DNA of 64,000 nucleotides. Origin: Shinella curvata. Lineage in GTDB: Bacteria; Pseudomonadota; Alphaproteobacteria; Rhizobiales; Rhizobiaceae. Position 1 is the stretch's first letter. The number at the start of each line of letters is the position of its first letter. Below, piece by piece: positions 43,708 through 56,036 of this stretch. The translations under genes and the position numbers were made by a program. The DNA lies in assembly GCF_022899935.1 (NCBI RefSeq), contig NZ_JALJCJ010000004.1, positions 310,001 through 374,000 of the forward strand, written 5' to 3'. Below the pieces are notes generated by a model, which was given only the letters and a program-made list of their open reading frames with translations, had not been told where the DNA came from and searched no databases.

Positions 43708-44554
43708 TGCGGGTCCTGAAGGAATTGTGCCGCCAGCCCGCCGCGGTTTTCGGTCTCGTCATCGTTCTCGCCGTGGTCTCTGCGGCCATCGCCGCACCGT
43801 GGCTTGCACCCTATGAGCCCGACAACCAGATGTTCGATGGCCTGACGCTGGAGGGTGCGCCGATGCCGCCCGGCGATCAGTTCGCGCTCGGCACGGATAC
43901 GCTCGGCCGCGATCTGCTCTCGCGCCTGCTCTATGGCGCGCGCACCTCGCTGATCATCGGCCTTGTCGCCAACGGCATCGCGGTTGCCATCGGCCTCTTC
44001 GTCGGCGTGACTGCCGGTTACATGCGCGGCTGGGTCGGCGGCCTCCTGATGCGCTTCACCGACCTGATGATGGCCTTTCCGGCCTTGCTGCTCGCCATTG
44101 TGCTCGCCGCCATCCTGAAGCCCAGCCTCTGGATCGTTGCCATGGTGATCGCGCTGGTCAACTGGGTGCAGGTGGCGCGCATCGTCTATACGGAGACGCG
44201 CGGGCTGGTGGAGCGCGATTTCATCATGGCCGAACGGGCGCTCGGTGCGGGCAATGCCCGCATCGTGCTGCTGCATGTCCTGCCGCATCTCGTGCCGACG
44301 GCCATCGTCTGGGGCACGCTCGGCATCGCGACGACGGTGCTGCTCGAGGCCACGCTTTCCTTCCTCGGCATAGGCGTGCAGCCGCCGCAGCCCTCCTGGG
44401 GCAACATCATTTTCGAGAGCCAGAGCTATTTCCAGGCCGCTCCCTGGCTCGTCTTTTTCCCCGGCGCGGTGATCCTTTTGACGGCGCTCGCCTTCAATCT
44501 GGTGGGGGACGCGTTGCGCGACATCCTCGACCCGACGCAGCGGGGGCGCGGCTG

Positions 44555-44555
<1 letters not shown>
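43707..44555 (+). CDS. ABC transporter permease (DppC type)
   Basis: About 282 residues, BPD_transp_1 family of peptide/opine/nickel transporters. Starts with the OppC-like N-terminal helix, then LGTDTLGRDLLSRLLYGARTSL, several helices and the EAA loop ERALGAGNARIVLLHVLPHLVP. TGATG overlap with amiR (ATG 43707) shows tight coupling. Partner of the DppB-type permease that follows. Confidence 0.9.
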
Positions 44556-45475
<920 letters not shown>

Positions 45476-45496
45476 AACCAAAAGGGGAACTTTAAA

Positions 45497-47113
45497 ATGT
45501 TCAATCGCTGGATTTTGACCACTACGACGGCGGCCGTGCTCGCCTTGTCTCCGCTGCTGGCCCATGCCGAAACGCCCGCCCAGGGTGGCGAGATCGTCGT
45601 GACCTACAAGGACGACATCACCACGCTCGACCCGCATATCGGTTACGACTGGGTCAACTGGTCGATGATCAAGAGCCTGTTCTCGCGCCTGATGGATTAC
45701 GAGCCGGGCACCGCCAATCTCGTACCGTCGCTCGCCGAAAGTTTCGAGGTCGCGCCCGATGGCCTCACCTATACGTTCAAGCTGCGCAAGGGCGTGAAGT
45801 TCACCAACGGCCGCGAGATTGTCGCCGGCGACGTGAAATATTCCATCGAACGTGCCGTCAACCCGAAGACGCAGGGCCCCGGTGCCGGTTTCTTCGGTGC
45901 CATCAAGGGCTTTGACGACCTGACGGGCGGCAAGTCGGAACTGCTCTCCGGCATCGAGACGCCCGACGACCAGACTGTCGTCTTCCATCTTTCGCGCCCC
46001 GATGCGACCTTCCTGCATGTCATGGCGATCAACTTCGCCTCGGTCGTGCCGAAGGAGGCTGTCGAAGCCGCAGCGGGTGATTTCGGCAAGAAGCCGGTCG
46101 GCTCCGGCTCGCTTGTCCTCAAGGACTGGACGATCGGCCAGAAGCTCGTCTTCGAACGCAACCCCGATTACTTCGTCAAGGATGTGCCGCATGTCGACAA
46201 GGTGACGGTTGAGGTCGGCCAGGAGCCGCTGGTTGCGCTGCTGCGCCTGCAGAAGGGCGAGGTCGATATTGCCGGTGACGGCATTCCGCCGGCAAAGTTC
46301 CTGGAGATCAAGAACTCGCCCGAGGGTGCGGCGATGATCGTCGACGGCGAGCAGCTGCACACCGGCTACATCACGCTCAACACCAAGGTAAAACCCTTTG
46401 ACGACGTGAAGGTGCGCCAGGCCGTCAACATGGCGATCAACAAGGAGCGTATCACGCGCATCCTGAACGGCCGCGCCACCGCCGCAAACCAGATCCTGCC
46501 GCCGCTGATGCCGGGTTACGACAAGGCCTTCACCGGCTATGCCTATGATGTGGAGAAGGCCAAGGCCTTGCTCGCTGAGGCCGGCCATCCGGATGGTTTC
46601 GAGACGGTGCTCTATTCCACCAACACCGATCCGCAGCCGCGCATCGCCCAGGCGATCCAGCAGGATCTCGCTGCCATCGGCATCAAGGCCGAGGTCCGCG
46701 CGCTGGCGCAGGGCAACGTGATCGCCGCCGGCGGCACGGAAGGCGAAGCGCCGATGATCTGGTCCGGCGGCATGGGCTGGATCGCCGACTTCCCGGATCC
46801 GTCCAACTTCTACGGCCCGATCCTCGGTTGCTCGGGCGCGGTCTCGGGTGGCTGGAACTGGCCGTGGTATTGCAACGAGACGATCGACAAGCGCGCCGGC
46901 GAAGCCGATGCCATGTCCGATCCGGCCAAGGCCGCGGAGCGCCAGGCGGCTTGGGGCAAGATCTTCACGGATGTCATGGCGGATGCGCCCTGGGTCCCGG
47001 TCATCAACGAGCGCCGTGTCGTGGCGAAGTCGCTGCGCATGGGCGGGCCTGACAACATCTACATCGATCCGACGCGCGTCATCAATTACGACGCGATCTT
47101 CGTGAAGCCCTAA
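45497..47113 (+). CDS. ABC transporter substrate-binding protein (DppA/OppA family)
   Basis: 538 residues. Signal peptide in the first ~25 residues (cleavage after AHA before ETPAQGG), then SBP_bac_5 features: ITTLDPHIGYDWVNWSMIKSLFSRLM, NLVPSLAESFEVAPDGLTYTFKLRKGVKF, and C-terminal PDPSNFYGPILGCSGAV. The family carries peptides, opines, nickel and amide-like solutes; the formamidase and AmiC/AmiR neighbours suggest an amide-bearing ligand. A stem-loop follows the gene. Confidence 0.9.
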   Translation: MFNRWILTTTTAAVLALSPLLAHAETPAQGGEIVVTYKDDITTLDPHIGYDWVNWSMIKSLFSRLMDYEPGTANLVPSLAESFEVAPDGLTYTFKLRKGVKFTNGREIVAGDVKYSIERAVNPKTQGPGAGFFGAIKGFDDLTGGKSELLSGIETPDDQTVVFHLSRPDATFLHVMAINFASVVPKEAVEAAAGDFGKKPVGSGSLVLKDWTIGQKLVFERNPDYFVKDVPHVDKVTVEVGQEPLVALLRLQKGEVDIAGDGIPPAKFLEIKNSPEGAAMIVDGEQLHTGYITLNTKVKPFDDVKVRQAVNMAINKERITRILNGRATAANQILPPLMPGYDKAFTGYAYDVEKAKALLAEAGHPDGFETVLYSTNTDPQPRIAQAIQQDLAAIGIKAEVRALAQGNVIAAGGTEGEAPMIWSGGMGWIADFPDPSNFYGPILGCSGAVSGGWNWPWYCNETIDKRAGEADAMSDPAKAAERQAAWGKIFTDVMADAPWVPVINERRVVAKSLRMGGPDNIYIDPTRVINYDAIFVKP

Positions 47114-47128
47114 GCTTTTGATGTCGCT

Positions 47129-47148
47129 CTCCCCGCCTCGGTGGGGAG
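47129..47148 (+). other. Intercistronic stem-loop after the binding-protein gene
   Basis: CTCCCC (47129-47134) / GGGGAG (47143-47148) with an 8-base loop that can pair further through CCG/CGG. No T run. Same position, relative to a binding-protein gene, as the hairpin at 10678-10703. Confidence 0.5.
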
Positions 47149-47181
47149 GGCTTTCCAAGAACACTATGACGGGAGGCTTTC

Positions 47182-48122
47182 ATGTGCGTCGCCTGCACCT
47201 ATACCATCCACCGCGCGCAGCATAATTTCGGCTGGAACCGCGATTTTCCGCCGGCACTGACGGCCAAGCCCGGCGAGACCATCCTCTTCGAATGCCTCGA
47301 TTCCTCCGGCGGCCAGCTCGGCAGGGATGCGACGCTGGAAACGCTGGCGGCGCTCGATTTCGGCAAGGTGAACCCGGTTTCCGGCCCTGTTTATGTCGAG
47401 GGTGCGGAGCCCGGCGACGCCCTGAAGGTGACGATCCGCAAGTTCCATCCCTCCGGCCACGGCTGGACGGCCAATATTCCGGGCTTCGGCCTGCTCGCCG
47501 ACCAGTTCAAGGACCCGGCGCTGCATATCTGGTCCTATGACACGGCCTCCATGGCGCCCTCGGCCTTCGGCCCCGGCGGCCGGGTGCCGCTGAAGCCGTT
47601 TACCGGCACAATCGGTGTGGCTCCGGCCGAAGCCGGCCTGCATTCCGTCGTCCCGCCGCGCCGCGTCGGCGGCAATATGGACATCCGCGACCTGACGGCC
47701 GGCGTCACACTCTATCTGCCGGTCGAGGTGGAAGGCGCGCTGTTTTCCGTCGGCGATACCCATGCCGCGCAGGGTGACGGTGAGGTCTGCGGCACGGCGA
47801 TCGAAAGCCAGATGAATGTCGAGCTGACCCTCGACCTCGTGAAGGGCGCCAATCTGCAGACGCCGCGCTTCACCACGACCGAGCCGGTGACGCGCCATCT
47901 TGACGGCGCCGGCTACGAGGTGACGACCGGCATCGGCCCGGACCTGATGACGGGTGCGCGCGAGGCGGTGATGCGCATGATCGACCTGCTCGTCGCCGAA
48001 CACGGCTACAGCCCCGTCGATGCCTATATGCTCTGCTCGGTCTGCGGCGATCTCCGGATCAGCGAGATCGTCGACATGCCGAACTGGGTCGTCTCCTTCT
48101 ACTTCCCGAGGATCGTCTTCGC

Positions 48123-48126
<4 letters not shown>
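47182..48126 (+). CDS. Acetamidase/formamidase family protein
   Basis: 314 residues, FmdA_AmdA family. Core elements: NFGWNRDFPPALTAKPGETILFEC, YVEGAEPGDALKVTI, GGNMDIRDLTAGVTLYLPVEVEGALFSVGDTHAAQGDGEVCGTAIE in condensed form (metal-ligand region GDTHAAQGDGE), and MLCSVCGDLRISEIVD at the end. These Zn-dependent enzymes hydrolyse formamide or short aliphatic amides to acid plus ammonia. Being in the AmiC/AmiR-controlled operon makes amide hydrolysis the likely purpose; substrate length is undetermined. Confidence 0.88.
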
Positions 48127-49795
<1,669 letters not shown>

Positions 49796-49799
<4 letters not shown>

Positions 49800-50950
49800 G
49801 CTTCCAGTTCATCGACGAGGCGGGCGAGCATCGTATCGCAGCGCGCAAGCTGCTCCGCGCTGACGAATTCGTCCGGCTTGTGCCCCTGGTCCATGAAACC
49901 GGGGCCGCAGATGGCGGTGGACATGCCCAATTCCTGATCGAAGAGCCCGCCTTCCGTACCGAAGGCGACCTTGAGCGTGCCGTCGTCGCCGAGAATCCTT
50001 TTGAGGAGTGTCACGACCGGTGCATCCGCGCGGGTATTGAGACCGGGATAGCCCGAGACGGACGCGATCTCGATGCAGGCCATGGGAAAGCGGTTGCGAT
50101 GGGGTTTTGCAATGGTCTCTGCATCGGCCGCGATACCGGCGAGGATGGCGTTAGGGTCGTCCTCGGCGATGTTGCGGATCTCGAAATCGATTTCGCAGCG
50201 GTTCGGTACGATGTTGAGGGCGGTGCCGCCCTGGATCATGCCGGCATGGATGGTGGAATAAGGAATGTCGTAAGCGTCGTCGCGTGCGCCATGGTTGGCC
50301 AGCGCCTCCTGCCGTGCCTGAAGCGCCTTGATGAAGGCGGCGCCGAGATGGAGCGCGTTCAGCGCATTCGGCGCGAGCGCCGAATGGCCTTCCTGCCCGT
50401 GGCAGCAGGCGCGCAAGGCGAGCTTGCCCTTGTGGCCCGTCGCGATCTTCATGCCCGTCGGCTCGCCGACGATGCAGAGCGCCGGCCGGTCGGATCGCGC
50501 CGCGAGCGCCTCGATCATGCCGCGCACGCCGATGCAGCCGATCTCCTCATCATAGGAGAGCGCAAGATGCAGCGGGCGCTTCAGCGGACGCTCGGCGGCG
50601 AGCAACATGGCGCGGAGCGCCGAGGCGACGAAGCCCTTCATATCCGCCGTGCCGCGACCGTAGTAGCGGCCGTCCCGCTCGATCAGCGTGAAGGGATCGC
50701 CCGTCCAGGCCTGCCCCTCGACCGGCACGACATCGGTATGGCCTGAGAGCACGACGCCGTCGGGCCCATCCGGACCGATGGTCGCGAAGAGATTGGCCCT
50801 GCTGCCGTCGGGATGGACAAAGCGCTCGATGCGCGCACCAGCGGCACGCAACAGGCCTTCTACATAGTCGAGCAGCGCGAGATTGGAGGTCCGCGAGAGC
50901 GTCGGCTCGGCGACGAGGCGGGCGAGGATTTCCGGGGTCGAGGGGATCAT
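49796..50950 (-). CDS. M20-family deacylase, ArgE/acetylornithine deacetylase-like
   Basis: About 384 residues. Metal-dependent amidohydrolase of the ArgE/DapE/CPG2 type: SGHTDVVPVEGQAWTGDPF (first Zn His/Asp), YGRGTADMKGFVA, LSYDEEIGCIGVRGMIEAL (catalytic Glu), IVGEPTGMKIATGHKG, and C-terminal CGPGFMDQGHKPDEFVS (last His). Removes an N-acyl (acetyl or formyl) group from an amino acid. Last gene of the long minus-strand amine cluster, so it more likely acts on a pathway intermediate than in arginine synthesis. Start at 50950 chosen by homology-like N-terminus; open frame to 51181 is not convincing. Confidence 0.85.
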
Positions 50951-50999
50951 GCGCCCATCCGTCGTAAAATGGCGAGGGGCAGGATCGCCCCTCCATCGA

Positions 51000-51677
51000 T
51001 CAGAGATCGCCCGGCACGCCGTAGCTCGGCGCGCCCGAAGGGTTGAGCGCGCGGGTGACATAGGCGTCCATCTCGCCGCGCCAGCGCTCCCAGAGTGCTG
51101 CGCATTCCTCGATAGGGTCGCCCTCGGTCCAGTCGACGCGCAGGTCCGCGACATTCCACGAGACCTTGTCGACCATGACAAGGCCCATGGAATGGACAGG
51201 GCCTTCCTCGCCGCCCGCCGCGATCGCCGCGCGCATGGCTGATATCAGCCGGTCGCCGAGATGCTGGTCTTTCGCGGCCTCGAAGGTATCCACCATCTTT
51301 TGCGGGATGTCTGTCGTCGTTAGCATGTTGCCGGCCGCAACGACATTGTTGCCGCGCGCCGTCGCGTGGGTGCCGAGGGTCTTTGCGCCGGAATAGCTTG
51401 CCGTCCCACCTGCCGCATCGACGAGCGCCAGCTGGCGGTATTCGATATTCGGGGCCTCGGCGACGAGACGGGCCAACGCCGCCTCGGCGGAAAGGCCTGT
51501 TGCCATCAGGTCCAGCCCTTTCGGGCCAAGACGTGGATCGGTAACATTCTGGGTCGAGACCGCACCGACGCCGGCGCGCACATGGGCGCAACGCGCCGCG
51601 ACACTCGGCGAGGACGAGGAGACGGCGATGCCGAACATGCCGGTCCTCTCGCAGCGTCCGGAGATCGAGAAGGTCAT
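51000..51677 (-). CDS. DUF1028 family protein (Ntn-hydrolase-like)
   Basis: 225 residues, full-length DUF1028. Conserved TFSISGRCERTGMFGIAVSSSSP with N-terminal Thr2 as the presumed nucleophile of an Ntn-type fold, GVGAVSTQNVTDPRLGPKGL, ASYSGAKT and AARGNNVVAAGNML-like glycine-rich segment, and a C-terminal AYVTRALNPSGAPSYGVPGD. TGAGGAGAGC precedes ATG 51677. Biochemical role of the family is not established; frequently beside RidA and amine/amidase genes, as here. Confidence 0.82.
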   Translation of the reverse strand: MTFSISGRCERTGMFGIAVSSSSPSVAARCAHVRAGVGAVSTQNVTDPRLGPKGLDLMATGLSAEAALARLVAEAPNIEYRQLALVDAAGGTASYSGAKTLGTHATARGNNVVAAGNMLTTTDIPQKMVDTFEAAKDQHLGDRLISAMRAAIAAGGEEGPVHSMGLVMVDKVSWNVADLRVDWTEGDPIEECAALWERWRGEMDAYVTRALNPSGAPSYGVPGDL

Positions 51678-51687
51678 GCCGCTCTCC

Positions 51688-52110
51688 TCAGGCTTCGTCG
51701 GGGATGACAGCGGTCGCCTCGATCTCCACCAGCCATTCCGGGCGGGCAAGCGCGGAGACGACAAGACCGGTCGAGACCGGGAAGACGCCCTGGAGATACT
51801 TGCCCATTTCGGTATAGACGGCCTCGCGGTAGCGGATGTCGATGAGATAGACGACGACGCGGCAGATATGGCTGAGGTCGGAGCCGGCCTCCTCCAGCAG
51901 CATCTTGATGTTTTCCATAGCCTTGCGGGCCTGTGCGCCGGCATCGCCGATATGCAGGCTTTCGCGCGTGTCGAGGTCCTGCGCGATCTGCCCGCGCACG
52001 AACACCGTAGCCCCCCGCGCCACCACCGCCTGGCAGAGGTCGTTATTCAGCTTTTGCTCGGGATAGGTTTCCTTCGTGTTGAAGGGGCGGATACGGGTGT
52101 GCACGGGCAT
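51688..52110 (-). CDS. RidA-family (YjgF/YER057c/UK114) protein
   Basis: 140 residues, slightly longer than the RidA archetype (~128). Contains FVRGQIAQDLDTRESLHIGDAGAQARKAMENIKMLLEEAG and VVVYLIDIRYREAVYTEMGKYL in the family pattern. The usual imine-binding Arg of the RidA subgroup near the C-terminus (CxPAR) is not seen here; the corresponding segment is LARPEWLVEIEATAV, suggesting a Rid subfamily other than RidA proper. Probably hydrolyses a reactive enamine/imine made by the amine dehydrogenase of the cluster (inference). Confidence 0.85.
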   Translation of the reverse strand: MPVHTRIRPFNTKETYPEQKLNNDLCQAVVARGATVFVRGQIAQDLDTRESLHIGDAGAQARKAMENIKMLLEEAGSDLSHICRVVVYLIDIRYREAVYTEMGKYLQGVFPVSTGLVVSALARPEWLVEIEATAVIPDEA

Positions 52111-52168
52111 GTTGGTCTCCTTGATGGCGATGGTTGGCGCCGCGGTTTCCCGCGGCGCAGGGGCGGGA

Positions 52169-53185
52169 TTACTGGAGGAGCTGCGTCCAGACGCGGGTCA
52201 CGAGATCCTGCGCGGCGGCCGAGCAGGTGCGCGAGAAGGTGATCGGCACGTCGGGATAGAGCTCCGGTGCCGTCTCCTTCGTGTTCTCCACCTTGTCCTC
52301 GATGACCTTCATCGGCGAGGAGTGCGAATAGAAGTTCATCTGCTCCGTGGCGTTTTCCAGCGTCGACATGAACTCGATGAACTTCACCGCATTGTCGTGG
52401 TTCGGTGCGCCCTTCGGGATGACGTAGCTGTCCATCCAGCCGACGAGGCCTTCCTTGGTCATGGCGAGCTTAACCGGCGAGCCGGTCTTGCGGGCGCGCA
52501 GCGAGTCACCGTCCCACCAGAAATGCGCGGAGACTTCGCCGGAGGCGAGGCGGCTTGCGATATTGTCGGAGGAATAGACGGCAACCGACGGCTTCTGGGC
52601 CATCAGCAGATCGAGCACCTTCTTCATTTCCGCCTGGTCTTCCGAGCAGAAGGGCACGCCGAGATAGAGTTGGGCAGCGCCGATCACTTCGTCGGGATAG
52701 GAGAGCAGCGCGATCTTGCCCTTCAGCTCGCCTTCCGGCTCGAAGAAGTATTTGAAGCTGTCAGTCGCACCCTTGTACTGGTCGGTATTCACCACGAAGC
52801 CGGCGGTGCCATAGGCGAGCGGGATGGAATAATCCTGCGTCTCGTCCCACCACTGGTTACGCCACTTCTCCTCGATATTCTCATAGGCCTTCAGCTTGCT
52901 GGCCCCGAAATTCTCGATGATGCCCTGGTCGATCATCACGCGCAGGAAGTGCTGCGAGGGGGTGGCGATATCGTAGCCGGAGGAGCCGGCTTGCAGCTTG
53001 GTCAGCAGGTCCTCGTTGGAGGTGAAGCTGTCGACATTCACCTTCACGTCGTTCTCCTTGGAGAACTTTTCGATGAGTGCAGGCGAGATGGATTCGGCCC
53101 AGGCGTAGATGTTCAACTCGCCGGCAGCTTGCGCGCTGGTGGCGAAGCAGAGGGCGAGGGCTGTGGCTGCAAAGTATTTTTTCAT
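52169..53185 (-). CDS. Polyamine-type ABC transporter binding protein (PotD type)
   Basis: About 338 residues. Signal peptide MKKYFAATALALCFATSAQA, mature start GELNIYAWAESISPALIEKFSKEN; the position of the PotF Trp-Ser pair reads Trp-Ala. Other PotD-like elements: NEDLLTKLQAGSSGYDIATPS, IPLAYGTAGFVVN, HFWWDGDSLRARK. Start fixed by the signal peptide; the longer open frame to 53878 is antisense-like. Together with three downstream-oriented partners forms a complete importer inside the amine catabolic cluster; ligand probably the amine oxidised by the dehydrogenase. Confidence 0.9.
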   Translation of the reverse strand: MKKYFAATALALCFATSAQAAGELNIYAWAESISPALIEKFSKENDVKVNVDSFTSNEDLLTKLQAGSSGYDIATPSQHFLRVMIDQGIIENFGASKLKAYENIEEKWRNQWWDETQDYSIPLAYGTAGFVVNTDQYKGATDSFKYFFEPEGELKGKIALLSYPDEVIGAAQLYLGVPFCSEDQAEMKKVLDLLMAQKPSVAVYSSDNIASRLASGEVSAHFWWDGDSLRARKTGSPVKLAMTKEGLVGWMDSYVIPKGAPNHDNAVKFIEFMSTLENATEQMNFYSHSSPMKVIEDKVENTKETAPELYPDVPITFSRTCSAAAQDLVTRVWTQLLQ

Positions 53186-53220
53186 TTTATGTTCCTCTCT
53201 TTGGTTATGGTTCGGCCAGG

Positions 53221-54030
53221 TTAGTGTTCGGGATTGTCGCGTGTACCCCGTGCGGCAACCAGAAGCGCTGCGGTGGCGAGGACGAGCGAGGCGAGGATCA
53301 GCAGCGTCGCGATGGCGTTCAGTTCCGGCGAGGTGCCGGCGCGGATCAGCGAGAAGATATAGACAGGCAGCGTCGTCGAACCGCCGGTGGCGAGCAGGTT
53401 TGACGTGATGAAATCGTCCATCGAAATGAGGAAGGCGAGCATCGCGCCGGAGAACACGCCCGGGAAAATCAGCGGCAGCGTCACACGGCGGAAGGTCGTC
53501 CAGCTGTTGGCATAGAGGTCGGCGCTCGCCTCTTCCAGGTCGAGCGACATGCCCTGCAGGCGTGCGCGGATCGGCAGGAAGGCGAAGGGCGTGCAGAAGG
53601 CGGAATGGGCGACGATGAGCCGGACAAGACCGTTCTGGATGTCGAGCAATGAGAACAGGATGAGGGTCGCGACAGCCAGCACGATTTCCGGCAGGAGCAG
53701 CGGCAGGTTGACCACCGTTTCGGAGAGCTTGCGGAAACGGACGTTCTTGCCCCTGATGATGGCGAGGGCCGCCGAGAGCGCAATGAGGGTGGAGACGACG
53801 GTCGCCACGGCGGCGATGGTCAGCGAGGTTTCCAGCGCGCTCATCAGCGCGGCATTGTTCAGCGCCGAACCGTACCATTTAAGCGAAAAGCCCGTCCACA
53901 CGCCGGCAACGCGATTGGCGTTGAAGGAATAGACGACGATGACGGCGAGCGGCACGTAGAGATAGAGGAAGAAGAAGATCGTGAGGGGGCCGAGGCCGGG
54001 ATAGCGCTTGACGTCGTGACGGATGCTCAT
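53221..54030 (-). CDS. Polyamine-type ABC transporter permease (PotC type)
   Basis: 269 residues, six predicted helices; N-terminal YPGLGPLTIFFFLYLYVPLAVIVVYSF is typical for PotC, and the EAA loop is LDLEEASADLYANSWTTFRRVTLPLIFPG. The start overlaps the PotB-type gene by 4 bases (ATGA). Moves the ligand across the inner membrane with PotB and PotA. Confidence 0.92.
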   Translation of the reverse strand: MSIRHDVKRYPGLGPLTIFFFLYLYVPLAVIVVYSFNANRVAGVWTGFSLKWYGSALNNAALMSALETSLTIAAVATVVSTLIALSAALAIIRGKNVRFRKLSETVVNLPLLLPEIVLAVATLILFSLLDIQNGLVRLIVAHSAFCTPFAFLPIRARLQGMSLDLEEASADLYANSWTTFRRVTLPLIFPGVFSGAMLAFLISMDDFITSNLLATGGSTTLPVYIFSLIRAGTSPELNAIATLLILASLVLATAALLVAARGTRDNPEH

Positions 54031-54956
54031 GGCCGGACCTCCCGGCGCGCGGCGCGCAGTGCCGTGGCGATCAGGAAGAGCATGACGAGGGCCATGAGCG
54101 TCATGGCGATGGCGGCGCCGAAAGGCCAGTTGCGGCCGCCGCCGAATTGCAGCTGGATCAGCGAGCCCATCATCATCTGCTTGCCGCCGCCCATCAGCGT
54201 CGGTTCGAGCACGGCGCCCAGCGCCGGTACGAAGACGAGGATGGCGCCGGCGACGAGACCGGGGGCGGTCAAGGGCAGGATGACCCGGCGCAGCGTCACC
54301 CAGCGGTCGCCGTAGAGATCGTGCGAAGCCTCGATCAGCGTGCCGTCGAGCTTTTCGATGGAGGCGAAGACCGGCAGCACCATCAGCGGCATGGCGGTAT
54401 AGACCATGGCCGTCAGCGTCGCACCGTCGTTGAACATGAAGCTCATGCCGGCGGGAAAACCGAGCTGTTCGAGCAGGCTGGGCAGGGTGCCGTCCTTGCC
54501 GAGGATGATCATCCAGGCATAGACGCGCAGAATCATCGAGACCCAGAAGGGCAGGGTGACGAGATAGACGAGAACAGCCTTGCGGCTCGCCGGCTGGCGC
54601 GAGATGAAATAGGCGACGGGCACGGCGAAGAGGAGGCAGATCAGCGTCGTGGCGCCGGCCAGAAGGAAGGTGCGGCCGATGATCAGCAGATATTGCGGGG
54701 TGAATTCCAGTTCCCCGGTCCAGCCTTCGTTGAACAGGATCTGGCTATAGCCGGCGAGGTTGAAATCCCAGGTGAAGCCGCCATAGGCGCCGCGGGTCGC
54801 GACCGAGACGGCGGCGATGATGAAGATCGGCAGGATCAGCGCGAAGCCCATCAGCAGCCGCGACGGCAACAGGCCCCAGAAGGAAAGGTCGTGCCAGAAC
54901 CGGGCGCGCGGCGCGCGCTCCAGTCCGGCGGGGGCGTGGAGGGCGCTGTCCGTCAT
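54027..54956 (-). CDS. Polyamine-type ABC transporter permease (PotB type)
   Basis: 309 residues with an N-terminal cytoplasmic segment and six helices. PotB features: long periplasmic loop (RGAYGGFTWDFNLAGYSQILF...), AYFISRQPASRKAVLVYLVTLPFWVSMILRVYAW in condensed form, and EAA loop LIEASHDLYGDRWVTLRRVILPL. Overlaps both flanking genes by 4 bases, so potA, potB and potC are translationally coupled. Confidence 0.92.
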   Translation of the reverse strand: MTDSALHAPAGLERAPRARFWHDLSFWGLLPSRLLMGFALILPIFIIAAVSVATRGAYGGFTWDFNLAGYSQILFNEGWTGELEFTPQYLLIIGRTFLLAGATTLICLLFAVPVAYFISRQPASRKAVLVYLVTLPFWVSMILRVYAWMIILGKDGTLPSLLEQLGFPAGMSFMFNDGATLTAMVYTAMPLMVLPVFASIEKLDGTLIEASHDLYGDRWVTLRRVILPLTAPGLVAGAILVFVPALGAVLEPTLMGGGKQMMMGSLIQLQFGGGRNWPFGAAIAMTLMALVMLFLIATALRAARREVRP

Positions 54957-56026
54957 GCCGCCAGCACCCGTGCGGAGCCCGCGACGAAGCCAACCGGAAC
55001 CGTCGCGCCGAGCGGGATCGTGTCGCCCTCGCGCGAGGCGTTGCGGCGCGAGGCGCGCAGCTCCGTGCCTGCGACGTCGAGCGTGTAGTGGGTGTAGCCG
55101 CCCATATAGTTCTTGTTGGTGACGCGACCCTCGAAGGTGATGCCTTGCGCCTGGTTGCCGAGATTGATCTTTTCCGGCCGCACGGAAAGGGTCGCGCGCC
55201 CCTTCGCGGCGCTGCCGGTTGCCGGTACCGTGATATCGAGGCCGAAGGGTGTGCGGATCGTCGCCTGCCCCCCAAGCGTTTCGAGCACTTCGATATCCAA
55301 AAAATTCGTCTCACCGACGAAATCGGCGACGAAGCGGTTGACCGGCTCCTCGTAGATTTCCGTCGGCGTGCCGATCTGCTGCACCTCGCCACCGCCGAGC
55401 ACGGCGATGCGGTCGGACATGTCGAGCGCCTCTTCCTGGTCGTGCGTGACGAAGACGAAGGTGATGCCGGTGTCCCGCTGCAGGGTACGCAGTTCGTCGC
55501 GCATCGCCTGGCGCAGCTTCAGGTCGAGGGCGGACAGCGGCTCGTCGAGCAGCAGCACTTCCGGTTCGGGGGCGAGCGCGCGGGCAAGCGCGATACGCTG
55601 GCGCTGGCCGCCGGAAAGCTGGGCGGGCTTGCGCCTGGCCATCGCCGACATGTGGACGCGCTCCAACATCTCGCCGACACGGGCCTTGATGCGGCCCTTC
55701 TCCCAGCCGAGATTTTCCAGGCCGTAGGCGACGTTCTGTTCCAGCGTCATATGCGGGAAGAGCGCGTAGCTCTGGAAGACCGTGTTGACGCGGCGCTTGT
55801 GCGGCGGGATCGAGACGACCTCTTGGCCATTGAGCAGGATCGAACCCGTATCCGGGCTTTCGAAGCCGGCGAGCATGCGCAGAAGCGTGGTCTTGCCGCA
55901 GCCGGACGGGCCGAGCATCGTGAAGAACTCGTTGCTGCCGATATGGAAGCTGACCGATTTCAGCGCCTGATAGGCCCCGAAGTGCTTGGAGACGGACTGG
56001 ACTTCGATGGCCTTGGCTTGGGTCAT
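54953..56026 (-). CDS. Polyamine-type ABC transporter ATPase (PotA type)
   Basis: About 357 residues. Walker A GPSGCGKTT, Q-loop FQSYALFPHMTLEQNVAYGL, signature AQLSGGQRQRIALARAL, Walker B VLLLDEPLSALD, switch His in VTHDQEEAL, followed by a C-terminal TOBE domain (~residues 275-357). GAGG precedes ATG 56026. It lies 10 bases downstream of the amine dehydrogenase gene, so import and oxidation are co-expressed. Confidence 0.93.
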   Translation of the reverse strand: MTQAKAIEVQSVSKHFGAYQALKSVSFHIGSNEFFTMLGPSGCGKTTLLRMLAGFESPDTGSILLNGQEVVSIPPHKRRVNTVFQSYALFPHMTLEQNVAYGLENLGWEKGRIKARVGEMLERVHMSAMARRKPAQLSGGQRQRIALARALAPEPEVLLLDEPLSALDLKLRQAMRDELRTLQRDTGITFVFVTHDQEEALDMSDRIAVLGGGEVQQIGTPTEIYEEPVNRFVADFVGETNFLDIEVLETLGGQATIRTPFGLDITVPATGSAAKGRATLSVRPEKINLGNQAQGITFEGRVTNKNYMGGYTHYTLDVAGTELRASRRNASREGDTIPLGATVPVGFVAGSARVLAA

Positions 56027-56036
56027 GCTGTAATCC

